DNA of 64,000 bases, taken from positions 12,715,181 through 12,779,180 of the forward strand of contig CAIIXF020000010.1 of NCBI GenBank assembly GCA_903813345.2, read 5' to 3'. How positions within the stretch are numbered: position 1 is the stretch's first letter; the number at the start of each line of letters is the position of its first letter. Made by a program: the position numbers and the translations under genes. The notes below the pieces were generated by a model. The model was not told where the DNA came from. It saw only the letters and a program-made list of their open reading frames with translations, and did not search any database. Positions 46,801-61,800 of this stretch are shown here, piece after piece. This DNA is from Owenia fusiformis. Lineage: Eukaryota > Annelida > Polychaeta > Sabellida > Oweniidae.

Positions 46801-49800
46801 GCCAAACTGTTCAAATTTTTACATATGTTACACAGTGATAAGTTGTAGAGCTGATTAACTTTTCTGCGGCCATCTTGGTTTCTTGGTCAACAAGACCACA
46901 ATGCTGTGTTTTAGGTACGATATTGTTCACGTCTGTGCCTTGTTTTCCCTTCCATTGGGTAAGTAAGAAGGGACTTCCGGTGAAAAAACGATACGACCGA
47001 TATTCTTTTTATGTATCGATACAGCTCGTATCGGAGGTGAATTGCTCAAGTGCTGGGGCACTCAAGCGCTTGCAGTACCCCTAATCAGCACTGCCTAATG
47101 TTTGACTGTTTTTGCAATTGCACACTGTGTAATTTTGTTTTAAACTAACACTGTTATGTGTAATGTTGTATTAGGATGTCCCTGGGCTGAGGTCTGGTAG
47201 TTACCCTAGCAGCTACACCTCCCTAGTGGGGGCCAAGCCTTGGGGTAGTGCTGCAAGGCCATACTCTTCACGTTCATTGCGCCCATATTCATACCACAGG
47301 GTGAGATACATATGCATGGTCCTCTTTAAAGGCCATATGAAAAGTTTTTTAAGTCAATATTTTTCTCATATTTTGATGAATTGAAAAGGTTCACTAAATA
47401 ATTATTTTAAAATTTGCATTTCTTGACAAAATATAATTATGTAATTAACGAATCCTGTACATGAATTGTAAAACACTTTTACTTTCATCAACAGTACAGT
47501 ATTTGTGATTTTTGTGATTTTAAACCATTTTGGACAATATTTTTATTTTCCAATTCATATTTGCATTTAAATGCAAGTTTGTATCTCGTTTTAAATCCTA
47601 GGTTATTTGTTTGAATGCATTGCAAATAAAAATTAACCTGTTTTAAGAAGATTTGTTTTGAATGAAAAAATTACACTCGTATAACAGCCTGTATTTAAAA
47701 CTTTTCATTGGGCCTTTAAGTGGGATAAGAGTTGAGGAAAGGATAAGGATTTTTCATGATCCTAAAAATGCATTTGTGTCCTTTGATTTGATATCAGACT
47801 TGTTTGTTGGATTTCAATGAAGGTGTTTGTGTGTGTGTGTGTGTGGAGGGGGGGGGGGGGTCATCAGTGCATGAATAAAGCATGACACAAAATGTAATCA
47901 TAATACACTGACATACTATACACTCTTAGTTCTGCCTGACATCTTTATAAGGCCAGGAGAAATTGTCCCGTTTGAAAGCTGCATGTGTAAATTACTTCTA
48001 GTGCTTACCTATATAACCCAATGTGAAAATTTATTTATTTCTGCAAAGTTCAATCTCACAAATTGGTTTCTAATTCGAGTTAGCACTTGTTGGTTAGGAA
48101 AAGATTTAAAGTGACATACAAATGAAGTTGCGTGTTTCTGTGTTTGAAACTGACAAGAAGTATTGATGGAACAAGCATCCACCCCATATAATTGGCCTAA
48201 TTATCATTCCTATATCTCTAGTTGTTGCCATTTATACTTCATGTTCCAATATATAGCATGTAAGGGACAATTTATATGCTAGTTACATGCATTAACTCTA
48301 CACAGGAGTATTTTGTCCTGAAATAAGTGACCCAATGGCAAATGAAAAAAATATATAATTATTACATGTACTAGATTATCATTAGGAGAGAATCAAATTA
48401 TGTAATATAAGAAGTTATTTTTTTTCTCTTTAGTCATACTTTTGATTTCATCAGTTCCAAGAATTTCTGTATACTAGTATGTTATCCGTATGATCTGAAT
48501 TATTTATTTATTTATTTAGCCTCCAATACTGAAGAATAGTTTGACAATTAAAACAATCTTACACTATACCTTATGCTAATTAGACAATTACACTATCATG
48601 AATTATACAAGTCATGTATACATGGGCAAAATTTAGACCCAAAATAACAATGGATACATTGGTAAATCAGCTAAAAAATCTTCTTTGGTACATAATTGAG
48701 ACACTCTTACATGAAATAATCAAAACATTATCCCAATTTTTCATTGGAAACTCCATGCCTAAAATAATGTTATATAATACCTCACATGAAAGTTTCTTAA
48801 ATGTAGGATTTTCCTTAATCAAATTTTCAATCATAATCTTTCTGATATCAACATAATTATCACAACCCACAATAAAATGATAAAGATCCTCTAATGAGTT
48901 ATTATTAAGTATAGTTTTTAACACACTAAAATATCAACAATTTATTTTCTTAGAACGATGAAAATCTTTATTTCTAATCACTTGATGAACTTTATAAAGT
49001 CATTAATTATTACATTTTAATTAAGATACATTGTGCCATGTTGATCTACATAATACATAGACAATAATAGGTGGATTCCGTTTATGATCAATAGCCTCCA
49101 AATACTTCTCAGCATTGTATTAAACATTTCAAACAATCTACGATCAATTCAAAGTGTTAGTTATAGCTTGGGTTTCTCTTTGAACTCACACTTCATTCCA
49201 TTTCTTGGTTTACTACTGCGATTAGGATTTGGAAAATTAGAAAAAGGGGTCCATTTTGACATTTGGAATGCTGACAGATGAACGGGACAAATTATAGAAT
49301 GGCTACACATCCTGAATACCTGCATCTGGACAATAAATTTAGCCGAGTCTGTTTTTATATCGGCATTTATACTGTTCATGCAAACATAGGATATGATAAA
49401 TATATACTGGATGTACATACACTTTAGACAGCAATGATGGGATATGAGTTATATCTATCAGTTTACTCGTGAATATACAGGTGATTGTCAGAATTTTACT
49501 CAGCTGACAGCACATATTTAGATAGTGTACAAGCATGAGATATGGGATATCTCTATGATATGACATAATACTTAGGGGACTGTTGGATTGATACATCACT
49601 GGCAGAACATATTTATATACTTTACAAGCATGGGATATGTGATTTATCTGTATGATAAAATATATGTTAGAATGTTAAAGCTCTGACACCAAATACAGGT
49701 GCTGACTTATTGTACATGCAGGCATGGAATATTATTAATAGAGGCATGGGATATACTGGTGGATAGAACTTAGTGCTGACATGCTGAATCACATCAGGAT

Positions 49801-52800
49801 AGGGAATTTAATGAAATACATGTATTCTTTAGAATAAATAAGTAATACAAAGTTGACATAAAAGACATCTCTGGGGCCATATTAAGTGACAATAACAAAA
49901 TACAAACTTTAATACATCAGTTAACGTGTGGATTCTATTTTGGTTTATTCCCTTTAGAATAATCATATGTGACAATTTATATGAATTATTGAAGCTATTA
50001 CCACTCTTAATTGGAGACACATTATGTAACTCAATAATGCAGTGATTTACCAACTGGGATTAATTTATCACCAGGAACAGCGCCCAAGGATATTTATTAA
50101 CTACTACTACATATCAAAATGTTGCGAAGGAAGAAATACAACATGGAGCCAAAGGATAATCTGTCGCTCGATTGTCCAGGTTTTAATTCCCGATTAACTT
50201 CATTTTTCTTCCAGGCGTCAGCTTTGAAAAGCCCCGGAGGGACATACACATCATTAGTGACACCCAAGGCGTATTCTCTCAATGATTCCAATCAGATATC
50301 AAACATCGTTCCCTCGTCTACCAAAGGGTATTCATCAGTCAGTTCATCTGGGGCACACATAAAACCTTCTCCCAGGAAGTTTGCTTCTGTAAGTCCTCCA
50401 CCAAGGATTCTGCCAAAAGAGGCCGCCACAGTTCCTAAGATGGTGCCGGTTGCTATGGAGATAGATATTGGTGAAGAGGTTCCTCAGAAAACAGGTAAGT
50501 ACTTTAATTATGACAGTAAATGATTCAGACATCTTTTAGATAATTTGTGTTTTACCTACCCCTTTCCCCATCCTTTATTATGTCACCACCAAAAAGTGGT
50601 GACATATTGTTATAGTCCCTGTTTCTTTTTTGACGGCAGTTGGTGGTTGGCGATCGGCGTCTGTAGCAAATTCTTACAACTTCCAATAACTTAACAAATA
50701 CTGTTTAAGACCAACTTTATTTTTTTTCAAAATCATCTACACGTTTTCAGAAGTTCAAAGTTTATATATTTAAGATTTGACCTTCAATGATCTTTTCAAG
50801 GTCCAAAAAATTCAAAAAGGTCTTTTTTCAACTTGCTTCAAATTGACCAATTTCATTTTTCAAAATCATTACAATTTCTCAAAAGTTCAAATCTGGCTAT
50901 AGATTTGACCTTCAATGACATTCTCAAGGTCAAAAAAGATTTGAACTTTTCAAGGTCAAAAAGGTCTTTTTCCAAATTGACCAATTTTTTTTTTCAAAAT
51001 CATCTACAAGTTCTTAGAAGTTCAAATCTGACTTTAGATTTGAGATTTCACCTGCAATGACCTTCTCAGGGTCAAAAAAGGTATTTTTTCAACTTGCTTC
51101 AAATTGACCAATATATTTTTTCAAAATCATCTACAAGTTCTCAGAAAGTGGAGGGGAGATCATATACCACTGGAAAGGTTATGACTTGAAATGAACTAAT
51201 TAAGAAGAGCTGTCAAAGGGTCATTTCATGTTGAAATCTGTATAGAAAAGTACAGTACATCCATGCATCCATGGTTTCCCACACCCTATACATACTGTGT
51301 ATGCTATAAATCACTGGACAGTATAGTATATGATGTAGAGCTATGAGTCTATATGAACAAGGTGTTTAAGACAAAATGATAGGTTTATGACTAGTGATGT
51401 TATATATGATAGTTTAGATTGAGTAGTGTGTACATTTTAGGCATAGTTCAGGTGTAACATCTGGCCACAGGACAATTCTGAAAACACATTGTTTTGTTCA
51501 TCGTAGTCTACATGGAGTGCCCTTTGCAAGACTGATCAGTGTCTCATTATACTCATTATATTAGGGGTAAACCTCTTCACCTGCAGGCTTTCATCTCTAC
51601 AAGGCAGTTCTATATGTACATGTATCATGGGTGTAGCCAGGTGGGGGGGTGGCCCATCGCACCCCCCCCCCCATAACCGATAAAAAATAAAACCATTAGA
51701 TAGAGGAGGAAAAGAACATCAAATTTTTTTGCTCGCTTATGCCACGATCGCACCCCCCTGACTGACCAGTGAAATTTTTTTGGCAATCGCATCCTCCAGA
51801 CTGAAAGCTGGTAACCCCTATGTGCATGTATATAAACATGCTACAGTGCTTTCTGATTGCTTGAATTCCATAATATAAAATGATCTGTTTTATTTAGAGT
51901 GAGTGAGTCCAGGGTATACGAGTGTAAACTGGAAAGGGAGTGAAAATTCTATTATTTCACTGTTATGAGATTCAATGTTTCTAGGGCAAAATTCATAATG
52001 TTTCGAATTTAGGAGTTGCTTCTTCAGCTAAACTTAACTTTAGTAGTGTAATGCATTGTGGTTCTGTTGCACTTTTTGTGTTGGTTGTGTGTGATCCCAC
52101 ATTGTTCTTGCTTGGGTGTTATATTTCAAAAATCCTGTTTGCTCATACTGATTTCAGAGTTCATTGGGAATAACTTCTTATATGAAAATGGTTGACTTTG
52201 TATTTAATAGATGGCGAACATGATCTGTTAATTTCATATCTCAACTTAAAGCAAGAGAATTTAATATCATTGAGCTAAATAATTAGCATTTTCCTAGTTT
52301 ATGTCAAGATGAATTTGTTGAAAAAGAGGCATCAAAAGTTCGATGTAACTTTTGATGCCTCTTTTTTAACAAATTAGTTACAACTTCCCTTAGAGAGGTA
52401 TACCAGAGAAAGTAAAGCTACGGAACACACCAAAATTGCCTTCCCAATTAGTCATTGCATTAACACAGTGATTAATTAATAATATGTATGTTTAAAACTG
52501 TTACATGATATGAAATTATGATGTAGATTAGTATAAATTATTCATGTGCCCTTTATATTGAAAAATCTTCACAGTCATGTGAAACACATACAGTAAATTC
52601 TGTTTAAGTGGACACCTCTCAATAGTGAACACCTGTGAATAGTGAATACCTCTTCACAGCACATACTACACTGACTTTTGTATAAAACATCCCCTCTGTA
52701 GTGAATACCTACCTGCAGTGAACAATTTTTGTGGCTCTATAGATTTCACTGTACACAGGTTTTACTGTATATAAACTATAAATGATCTTGACTTTCTCTT

Positions 52801-55800
52801 AGAACCATTGGTTGTCTCGTTTACAAGTGCCATGGTTTACATTACATTGACTTCTATAGATTGCTCAATTCCAGTGCACAAACATGGCATGTAATCATAT
52901 AATCTCAATTGTAAACAAAAATCAGCCTTCATTGTGCCATAATATACTAGACAAATACATCCGTTATATATTGTATAAACTCCTTGATAAGTTTAAAACT
53001 TTCATATCAGCAATAATAGGTCTAGCAGAGCATATACTTGATATCTTTCACTTAGATATTTCACTTTCGCTTCACCTATCTGCCTTGATTGCTCAATTAT
53101 CAATACAGTACCACAGAGGCCTGGATATTTAAAGCAATTTCAATATTGAAAAAGTTTGAATGAGATTCATAAAAAGTGTAAGTTTACAATTTGAATTAAC
53201 GCAGCTCGTACACCTTAACTGTTGTGATATTGTGAAGTATTTCTATAGCTAAAGGGAGTGATTGATCAGGTACTGAAAGGAATCCTGTGTTTTTATTGAG
53301 TATAAAGGAGCTATAGAATCAAAGCAAATATGGAATTTCTTTTATTGTATAGAACGTAGCCATATATACAGGAAGCTATGAGTAAGGCATTTGAAGGAAT
53401 TCTTATTGTAGAAAGAGACACAGGAGAGATAATTTATATATTTAATAGGATATAGGAATATGGAATTATACTTAACTTCCTATAATTCACTTGGATGATA
53501 TATTTTGAAAATACTGTAAAACTGGATTTAACGTAAGTACATATACAGTTATTGATGTGCTGATATACATTGTAAAAGTCTAACAATGCCCCGGATTTTC
53601 ATCTGATAACGAGGGTTTGTCCAGGAATGCCCTGTGGCTGAGAATGCCCCTATGTCCTCTAGAGGATCTTATTTTTATGGTACATGTATATGAAAGTGTG
53701 GTGCTGATAGATAGCAGGCAGTAAGCAAGGAAATTTCTCCTTTGATAACCTGCAAGAGAAGCTGACATCAGGCTGACATCATCCATATATACCTGTTGTC
53801 CAAGGATATATGTTGCTGAAGGGTTTTCAGTCTATAAGGTTATATCACTAGATAGAGGTGTTCACCAGCTAGATGTGTTCTCTAGATAGCAGTGTTTACT
53901 AGATGGAAGTATTCACTAGAGAGATGTGTTTACCATAAGGATTGTTGTTTTCTCAAGAGAGGTATTCTCTGGATAGAAGTGTTCCCTAGATAAACGGGAT
54001 CACTGAATAGATGTGTTAACCAGATAGATTTGTTCACTAAATAGAGGTATTCACTAGATAGAGATGTTGTTTTGTAGGAAGGGGTGTTCATAAGATGAAT
54101 TGTTCCTATTGGAGAGGTGTTCTAACTTTGCAGATAATAACTGCTCTTTAGAGTAGTAGCTTTGGATACCACGATGCATGTACACCCACAAACAAGTATG
54201 AACACACCCATTAATTAGTGTCGTCCATCAATAATTAATACAGCAATACAAAGGTATGAATCCATAGGACCTTATTATGACTAGCCTAATCATCAATGTT
54301 ACGATGACTTATATATTTCCAATAATTCTCTTTACAGTCTAACATTCAACCCCCACCTCCAAGAAATATTACATGGAGAAAGTACCATTCTGCAAGTAAA
54401 ATGAAAAGTAAATTATAAAATAGTATAGGTTTGATTTTGCAAATCTCGCTAAAATGGGATGGGGCATCTCATTTCCCATGTTCTTATTCTTATCTAGAGA
54501 AAGGTGAATAATTGCAAATCAGTTTTGAAACTGAATAAAGAAAATGTGTCTTAGCTGAAGGGAACTCTTTAATAGGACCTAGTATAAAGTGTTCAAGTTT
54601 GTATGTATGTTTTCATATATGAAGGAGGAAGGTTACAGGGGGAGGGTAGTATATTATGTCTATGGTAGGACTGAGTACCATTTTCAGTAAAAGAGAACCC
54701 ATATGAAAGACAAATAGAAGTCTGTTTCTAGGAAAAATAAAATCACACGCAGTATTGAATTCAATTTAAAATCAATGAAATGCATGTTTTTAGTTCTATG
54801 GGGAATAGTGAATATCTCTGCACGAAACAAAATCAATTGAGCATGCTGTTGTATTCTATGTATTTTCACATGGTGCACTCTTAAAGACTTACTTCATATT
54901 GATGATGTGTTAACTTTATTTCATAATTGAAAGAATGACTTACTCAACACATACACTACAGTAAAACCTGTCTTAGTGAACACCTCTCTCTAATGAACAC
55001 CTGACTCTAATGGACACCTTTCCTCCACACATACTCTACTGACTTCTGTATAAATAACTCTCTGTAGGGAACACCTACCAACACTGAACGTTTTTTCTTT
55101 GAAAAAATATTATTCAATACAGGTTTTACCGTAATTTGCCCCTTTATGCATTCCTAACATGTGGTCAACCTTTGAATGTACCAGTCATGCATCATTTCAC
55201 AAATTACAGCTAGTCATTGCATAGCAACAATTCTCATTGCACTAAATTGAAATAAACATTATCTTAGCTAATATAGTTATTTTAAAACACCAAACTCAAA
55301 ATATGTGGTCCAAATCAGGGATGGTGCAGCTAGCTAATCAGTTCAAGGTAGTCAGATATCATATGATGGTACAACAAAGAGTAACAGGTTTTTGAGACAG
55401 TTGTCCATGTTATATCATAACATATTTGTTTTCTTGTAATTCAACACTATTGAATATTATTCCGTTTAATCACTTAAATATTTAATCAAGTCTCAATTAA
55501 CTGTCTAATATCAATTGATATCAACTGTCTAATATCATTTGACAGAGTAGACCTTTATGTTAAAGTGAGTTGCCTCAGGAAAGTTATCAATAGGTGTTTC
55601 TAATCAATATACATTGTTACAGTTGTACTAAATTGATTGTTTAAGGAATTATTTCTAATACTAGATCGTATTGAGATTTTAATAGCAGGAAGGAGAGAAG
55701 GATCCAGGTAAAGGTTTGTGACTGGAATGGAATATTAAAAGGAACAAATATTACTTGATTATGGAATGTATAGAAATATCTAATAAATTATAGCAAGGTG

Positions 55801-58800
55801 TATAATGAGTATCTAGGGTTTTTATTAAGCCAAACTTGATTAAGTTAGGTCAAGTAGTAATGATCATTCTTGAAAGATTCTGATTATATTGACAATATCA
55901 TACGAAGAAAAAACGACAAACTAAGTTATTCGCGGTGCTTTAACAAAATGTTTTATTTTTTAGAAAAATTTATTAGCATGCATTGTAATTTGTTTAATGA
56001 AGCTATTGACATTTGGTTATAACAACATCAACATGCAGTTTGACACCAATTGAGTTTGGCATATGGTTCAGTGGTTAACGCCAGGCTAACTCTAGTGATT
56101 TTGTCCAACCGCTGGGTTGTCACATCACATACTATCTAGGGGTCAGCCATTTACCTGGTTCATGCACCATGTCATGACATGCACTGGTCCATTAATTAGT
56201 CACAGCTAAACATTGGGAATTCACAGTTATGATGTCAATAGGTCATGTGAAACTATGCTAGCGAGGAAATAGTTGAAATACTTTTCAAACATTTTAATGG
56301 ATCTGTATGTATATGGATTTTATCTTTTGAAATAAGAATAGGGGAAGAATATTTGAAACTTGCATTCTTCAAAATTCAGATAAATTTCTAAAGTTTCAGT
56401 AAATGTGACTATTGTGTGATTTCAGAAACAGCTGTAGATGAACCAAATGAGCAACTGTTTGACACTCAAGCAGCTGTAGAAATAGTTGACAAACAGGTAT
56501 GCGACAACAAGGCAGTTGTAGAAGAGAAGGACAGTGACCAGGTGTTTGACAATGAAGCAGAACCTGCAGAGGATAATAAAGTAACTTCAAATGAACCAGA
56601 ATTGAAGCAACATAAGGAGGGCAATGATGAACTAGAGAACAGAACTGTTGAACAAGTTGATGAATACAAGGAAGATACTGATAAACCTGCAGATGATATT
56701 GGTGAACAAGAAAAGGAGAATGTAGAGGAACAACCTACTGGCAGCAATGCTGAACTAGAAGAGGTACATGTATATTATGTTTCCTTTTTATTTTTCCAAA
56801 TTCTAAGATTCATATTTATTTAAAACTTGCAATATCATTTTGAAACACACACACTTTCTCCATTATTTTCCTGATAAATAGATAAGGAAAATGGAATTTG
56901 ATTAAAAGTGAAAGGTCTTCTTGTGTAGTTTGTATATTTGTCATACAATGAAGGATGATAAATATTTTTCTTAATGTTATTTCTTGTTAAACTATCTTTT
57001 GGCTGAAAATGGGCTTATTAGCCTTTTCAGATTATTGTCATGGGCATTCTAACCTAGGTATCATATTATTATCAAGATAGGTAGAATATAATACACTAAA
57101 GTTAAGATACATTGATTCTTATTCTCGTTAATCTCGGAAAAGCAGGATGCGCCGGCACAGCTTGTGCATTATCTTCAAATCAATATATCATTTGAAATAA
57201 AACCATAATACACAAAGAACAATCCCATATAGAATACAAATGTTCACGAGTCAAGGTGTAAGCTCTCCCTGCCATAATTGTGCGATTGTATTGATTTATT
57301 TTTATTAATTGCTTCATTTAATTTTTATCTGCAATATTACCATAAATGTCCTTAGTAAGATCATCAACAACAGTTGCATCATAGTATTCACAATCCATGT
57401 CTTGTTTATAAGACCCTGGACCCTTTCTCTTTTAACCAACTTCTCTCACCAGGAAGTCAAGGTGAACAACATAGTGACATGGGGGGGGGTGCTTAGGCTT
57501 GAGGCAAGACTATCACACTCCATTGCCTCTAATATCTATTGGCTGTAGCAAGCTTTGGATAAAGAGGGATACTGGTAAATAAGAATGTACGTAGCAACAG
57601 TGTTATTTGCTGTTGGATTAATATGATTTATTTTTATATTGCATCCAATGTATATGAGCACATGAAGGAAGGTCACACTGTTGGGAGGGTGCTCACATTT
57701 CAGGCCCGTGGCCAGGGGGAGGGGGGGGGGGGTTCAATGGGTTCCTCCTGGCCAAAAAATCCTTCAAAATCATGCAGTTTTTCACCATTCTGAGGACTTT
57801 TCAAGTGATCTTGGCCATTTTTGGACCAAAATTGTCACAAGTGAACCCCCATGGAATTTTTCAAAAAGTGAACCCCCCTTGGCAAATCCTGGCTACGGGC
57901 CTGCATTTTACTTCCAAGGTGTAATACAAGATGGAGCAACTAAAAACTTATGAATCAAGATGGGGTTTTCTACAGTATTGTTTTTAATACGATTTTAGAG
58001 TATTATAAACTGTTTACAACTAATTTATATGGGTGTATAATTTGACCAGTCCATGTATTTACTAAACCAGATTTAGATTTCCTATTGATGAAATATGAAA
58101 ATAACCTAAAACATTGATATTGTGTAGTAAAATGCCGAAGTCAATAGTTTGTAATGATTCATTTATATGTAAACTGGATTACATTAAACTGTAAACTAGA
58201 TTACATAAAAAGTAGAAAACACTCCTGAGTTAACTTTAATTCACTCACCAATAAATCCTGAATAAAAGATTACACTGTAATCCAGGGAGATCTTGGTATA
58301 AGAACTGAATTCATGATTAGATTATCAAACAATATCTACCCAACTTTTGATGAGATTAACACAGTTTTACATTTTTTAAAGCACAGTTCAAGTAAACGGT
58401 TGATTTTTAAATCTCATAACCATTTAAATGGATGCAAAATAGATGAATTTAAATTTACACAGAAATCTGGAAATTATAGAGAATATTCATAGCAAAAATG
58501 CTGATCAAAAAGGTGAGAATTAACAAATCATATTTCAGCTGAGTAGAGTAGGTATAATGCACACATTTCAAGAGCTGAATCTTGTTTCTTTGTAAGAGAA
58601 CTTATATTATTTCAATTAGCCTCGGGTAATTCTAATGCCCCAAAGCTATCACTGTGGTCAACCATCTTTGTCCTTCCGGACATACAACACAGAGGGAGAG
58701 ATGTTATGAGTTTCAGAATGTAAAGCTACAGCAGATGAGACATGCATTTACCTTTATCTCATTGAACTAGAGACTTAAGAATGTCTGTTTGTGTATTTTC

Positions 58801-61800
58801 AGAAACCACGTCACTCAGCCTCTGAGGAATCGCACAACCTCAGCATGCCTCTAAAGGGGTTAATGCCCAAGATCTTCAACAAGAAGAGGGCCAAAGACAT
58901 TAGCTCTGACAACAAATATAAACTGTCTCCCAGAGATGAACCCGCAACCCCATTCGGATTACCTGGAGGCCCACAACCTAATATGGCATTTCTCGAGAGC
59001 ACACGCCAGCTTGAAAATAGTGAGAATTTCGACCCAGCATTAGATTATGATATCAGAAATAGTGAGAATCTGCAGCCAATGCAGAGTTTTGCTCAGGACC
59101 CCTATAGTGATTCTAGACCCAAGTCTTCCGCCCCTAGTGTTCCTGCCCCTCCTGTCCCCCGATCAAAGTCTTCTGCCCCTAGTGTCCCCAGACCAAAGTC
59201 TGGTCCCCCTGGTATCCCAGTGTCTAAGTCTTTTGGGCCTAAACGTCCTCCTCCACCCAAACCACCCAGGCGGGGCTCCAAACTTTCAGAAACAGACACT
59301 CAACCACAAGATGAACTCACAATAGATGGTGCTAGTGGTCAATCTCCAGATATTACACAAAACTCTGCTCCACAACCTCCAAAGCGTAAAAAGAAACAGA
59401 AAAATGTTGATATTATGGAGATTGATTTTTCTATTGGTGACACATCCCGTGAGGATAACTGGGGCATAAACCCAGAGGATGGTCATTTAGACACAAATAG
59501 TGGTGCCCATAATGGGAGCATATATGAGAATGTAAACATGGATTATCAGGATGATGTTCCAGTAACAAATTTAGATGAAATGTCTGATTTTGAAGATGAG
59601 CCTGAGATCAAAGTTCCGTATAGAAAAAAGAATAAAGATAATAAACAAGAAGGTCTTCCAAAAATACCTGTTAATGAGACAAAAAGTGCTGGATCAGCAG
59701 AATCTGAACAGTACCTTACTATGCAATTACATTCTGAGCATTCCACGAGTGACAACATAGAACCCGGTCACCATAGTAACAACCATGACACACCAGGTGC
59801 AAATTTCACTCTTACAAATAAAGACAATGCAGTATCTTCCAAGTTGCACTCCAGCACAGAAAGCGAGAGTAGTGACTATCAAAGCATTCCAATAGACATT
59901 CTCACCCTCCATAGACTTCCGGGAGAAAGAATGGGAATGGCATTACGCATAGAAGGGGACCCAAATAAGAACTCTCAAATCGAGGGTGTATACATCGAAG
60001 GGGTAACACCAGGTGGGGCTTCTGAGCGAGCCACCGGGGCAAAAAAGGGACTGTGTGTTGGGGATGAGATCCTACAGATAAACGGCTCCCAGTTAAAGGA
60101 ATACACATACTCTGAAGTGATTCAAATCTTCAAGGAGTTGCCTCTCATGGTCATTCTGACTGTGCAGCGTAGGGTCAGGATGGACTTGATACAACAAGAT
60201 AATGCAAGGAAGGCTGCTGAAGCACAGAAAGCTAAGCAGGAAGAGAAAAATGAGGATGCTGATGAGGAGAGTGAGTTTGATGGGTTTGAAACACATGTGG
60301 TTCATATCAAGAAACGTCCTGAGGAGAATCTTGGACTGAGTATTGTACCGAGCTATGGATCTACCAGGGACTACTTTCAGGTTAGTTGTAATACGCTTAA
60401 ATGGCAATGCTTGTATATATTTCATTCAAAATCACTTTTGCAATTGTACATCGAAAAATAAATGTCTCTGTTTTTCTCTCTATTTTCCCTCTGTCATAAG
60501 TTTTAAAAATAACAAGTAGCTTGATGCAAGCATTTTGTAAAATAGCAAATAATTGTCGTAGGTTGTTGAATGTGTGACAGTGATCGTAGTTCCAAAAGAA
60601 ACATATATTTTGTTAAGCTGGAACTCACAACGCTGCCATCTTTCTTTGAATGTAGATAATGAAAGCACAGTTCGTTGAAATTCTGAATTTCCTTAAATGT
60701 AGATATGATAACATAAATATACTAGTTTCCGAGTACATACATATGTATGTGAAGTCACCTGGCTAATAGTTTATTAATAAATCTAGTCACCATATGTCAC
60801 CTTACCCAGACATATATTATGGTAATGTTTATATGATTAATTAGGGTGTTTTCCTCTATGAACCTCTTGAACTAATAAATGCTCTGATAGCCACTTTTTT
60901 ATAAATAATTTAGTATACATGTAATATATCATATGATAAAGATATATCATTGGTTACATTTTCCATATGTTTTTAATTAGCCTCATATTTTTATTCTCTT
61001 CAAACAAAAAAATTATTTTGTAATAGATGCATTGTTTATCTGTTGGAGCCTTCTCCGCATTGTGAAGACATTTTTATTCTTTCTTTAGTTTGATAATTCT
61101 TGAGAAAAAATAGAATTAATTTGAACTATAAGTAGGCTAGAATTAGAAATCCAAACCCCAAAAATTGTAATACAATCTTAACCTAAACACTGATAGATTT
61201 CAACATCTTAGATTTTAATCATGACAACGATCATCTCAAATTTATAATTTTAAAATATTACTTTCAATATAAAGTATAAAATCATAATACTGCACTTTGC
61301 AAGTGCATTATGGTTTAATGATTCTACTTAACCAACCATGGGAATATTATGAGCATGATGATAGCCTTTATACAGGCTAATGCCTGGGGAAGTGCCCAAA
61401 CGATTGATGGTTTTTCACTGTTACAGTATACCCCTTGCAGATATTTTTAAACTTGATGAAGTCACCATGTATGGTTTATTCATCATTAAAGAAACACCTC
61501 TAAGAAATGTGTCAAAAACTGAAGTTAAGCTATACAAGAGTGCCAAAACAACCAAGTGGGTATTCAGTATATGAAAAGAAATGTTAAAATGTGTTGATTT
61601 AATCTAACTGATCTTTAAGGGTTTGTTGTGATGACTTTATATCAGCTATAGGGAAACTGAGAGATATCACAAAAATGTATTGTACATCTATAAAAATGAT
61701 TTGATAAAATATGACATTTTACAAAGTGTCACTTATCTATTTTTATATCGAATGATCAGTACGTACAATTAGCGTAAGTAAAAGCTTTCTTATAACAGCA

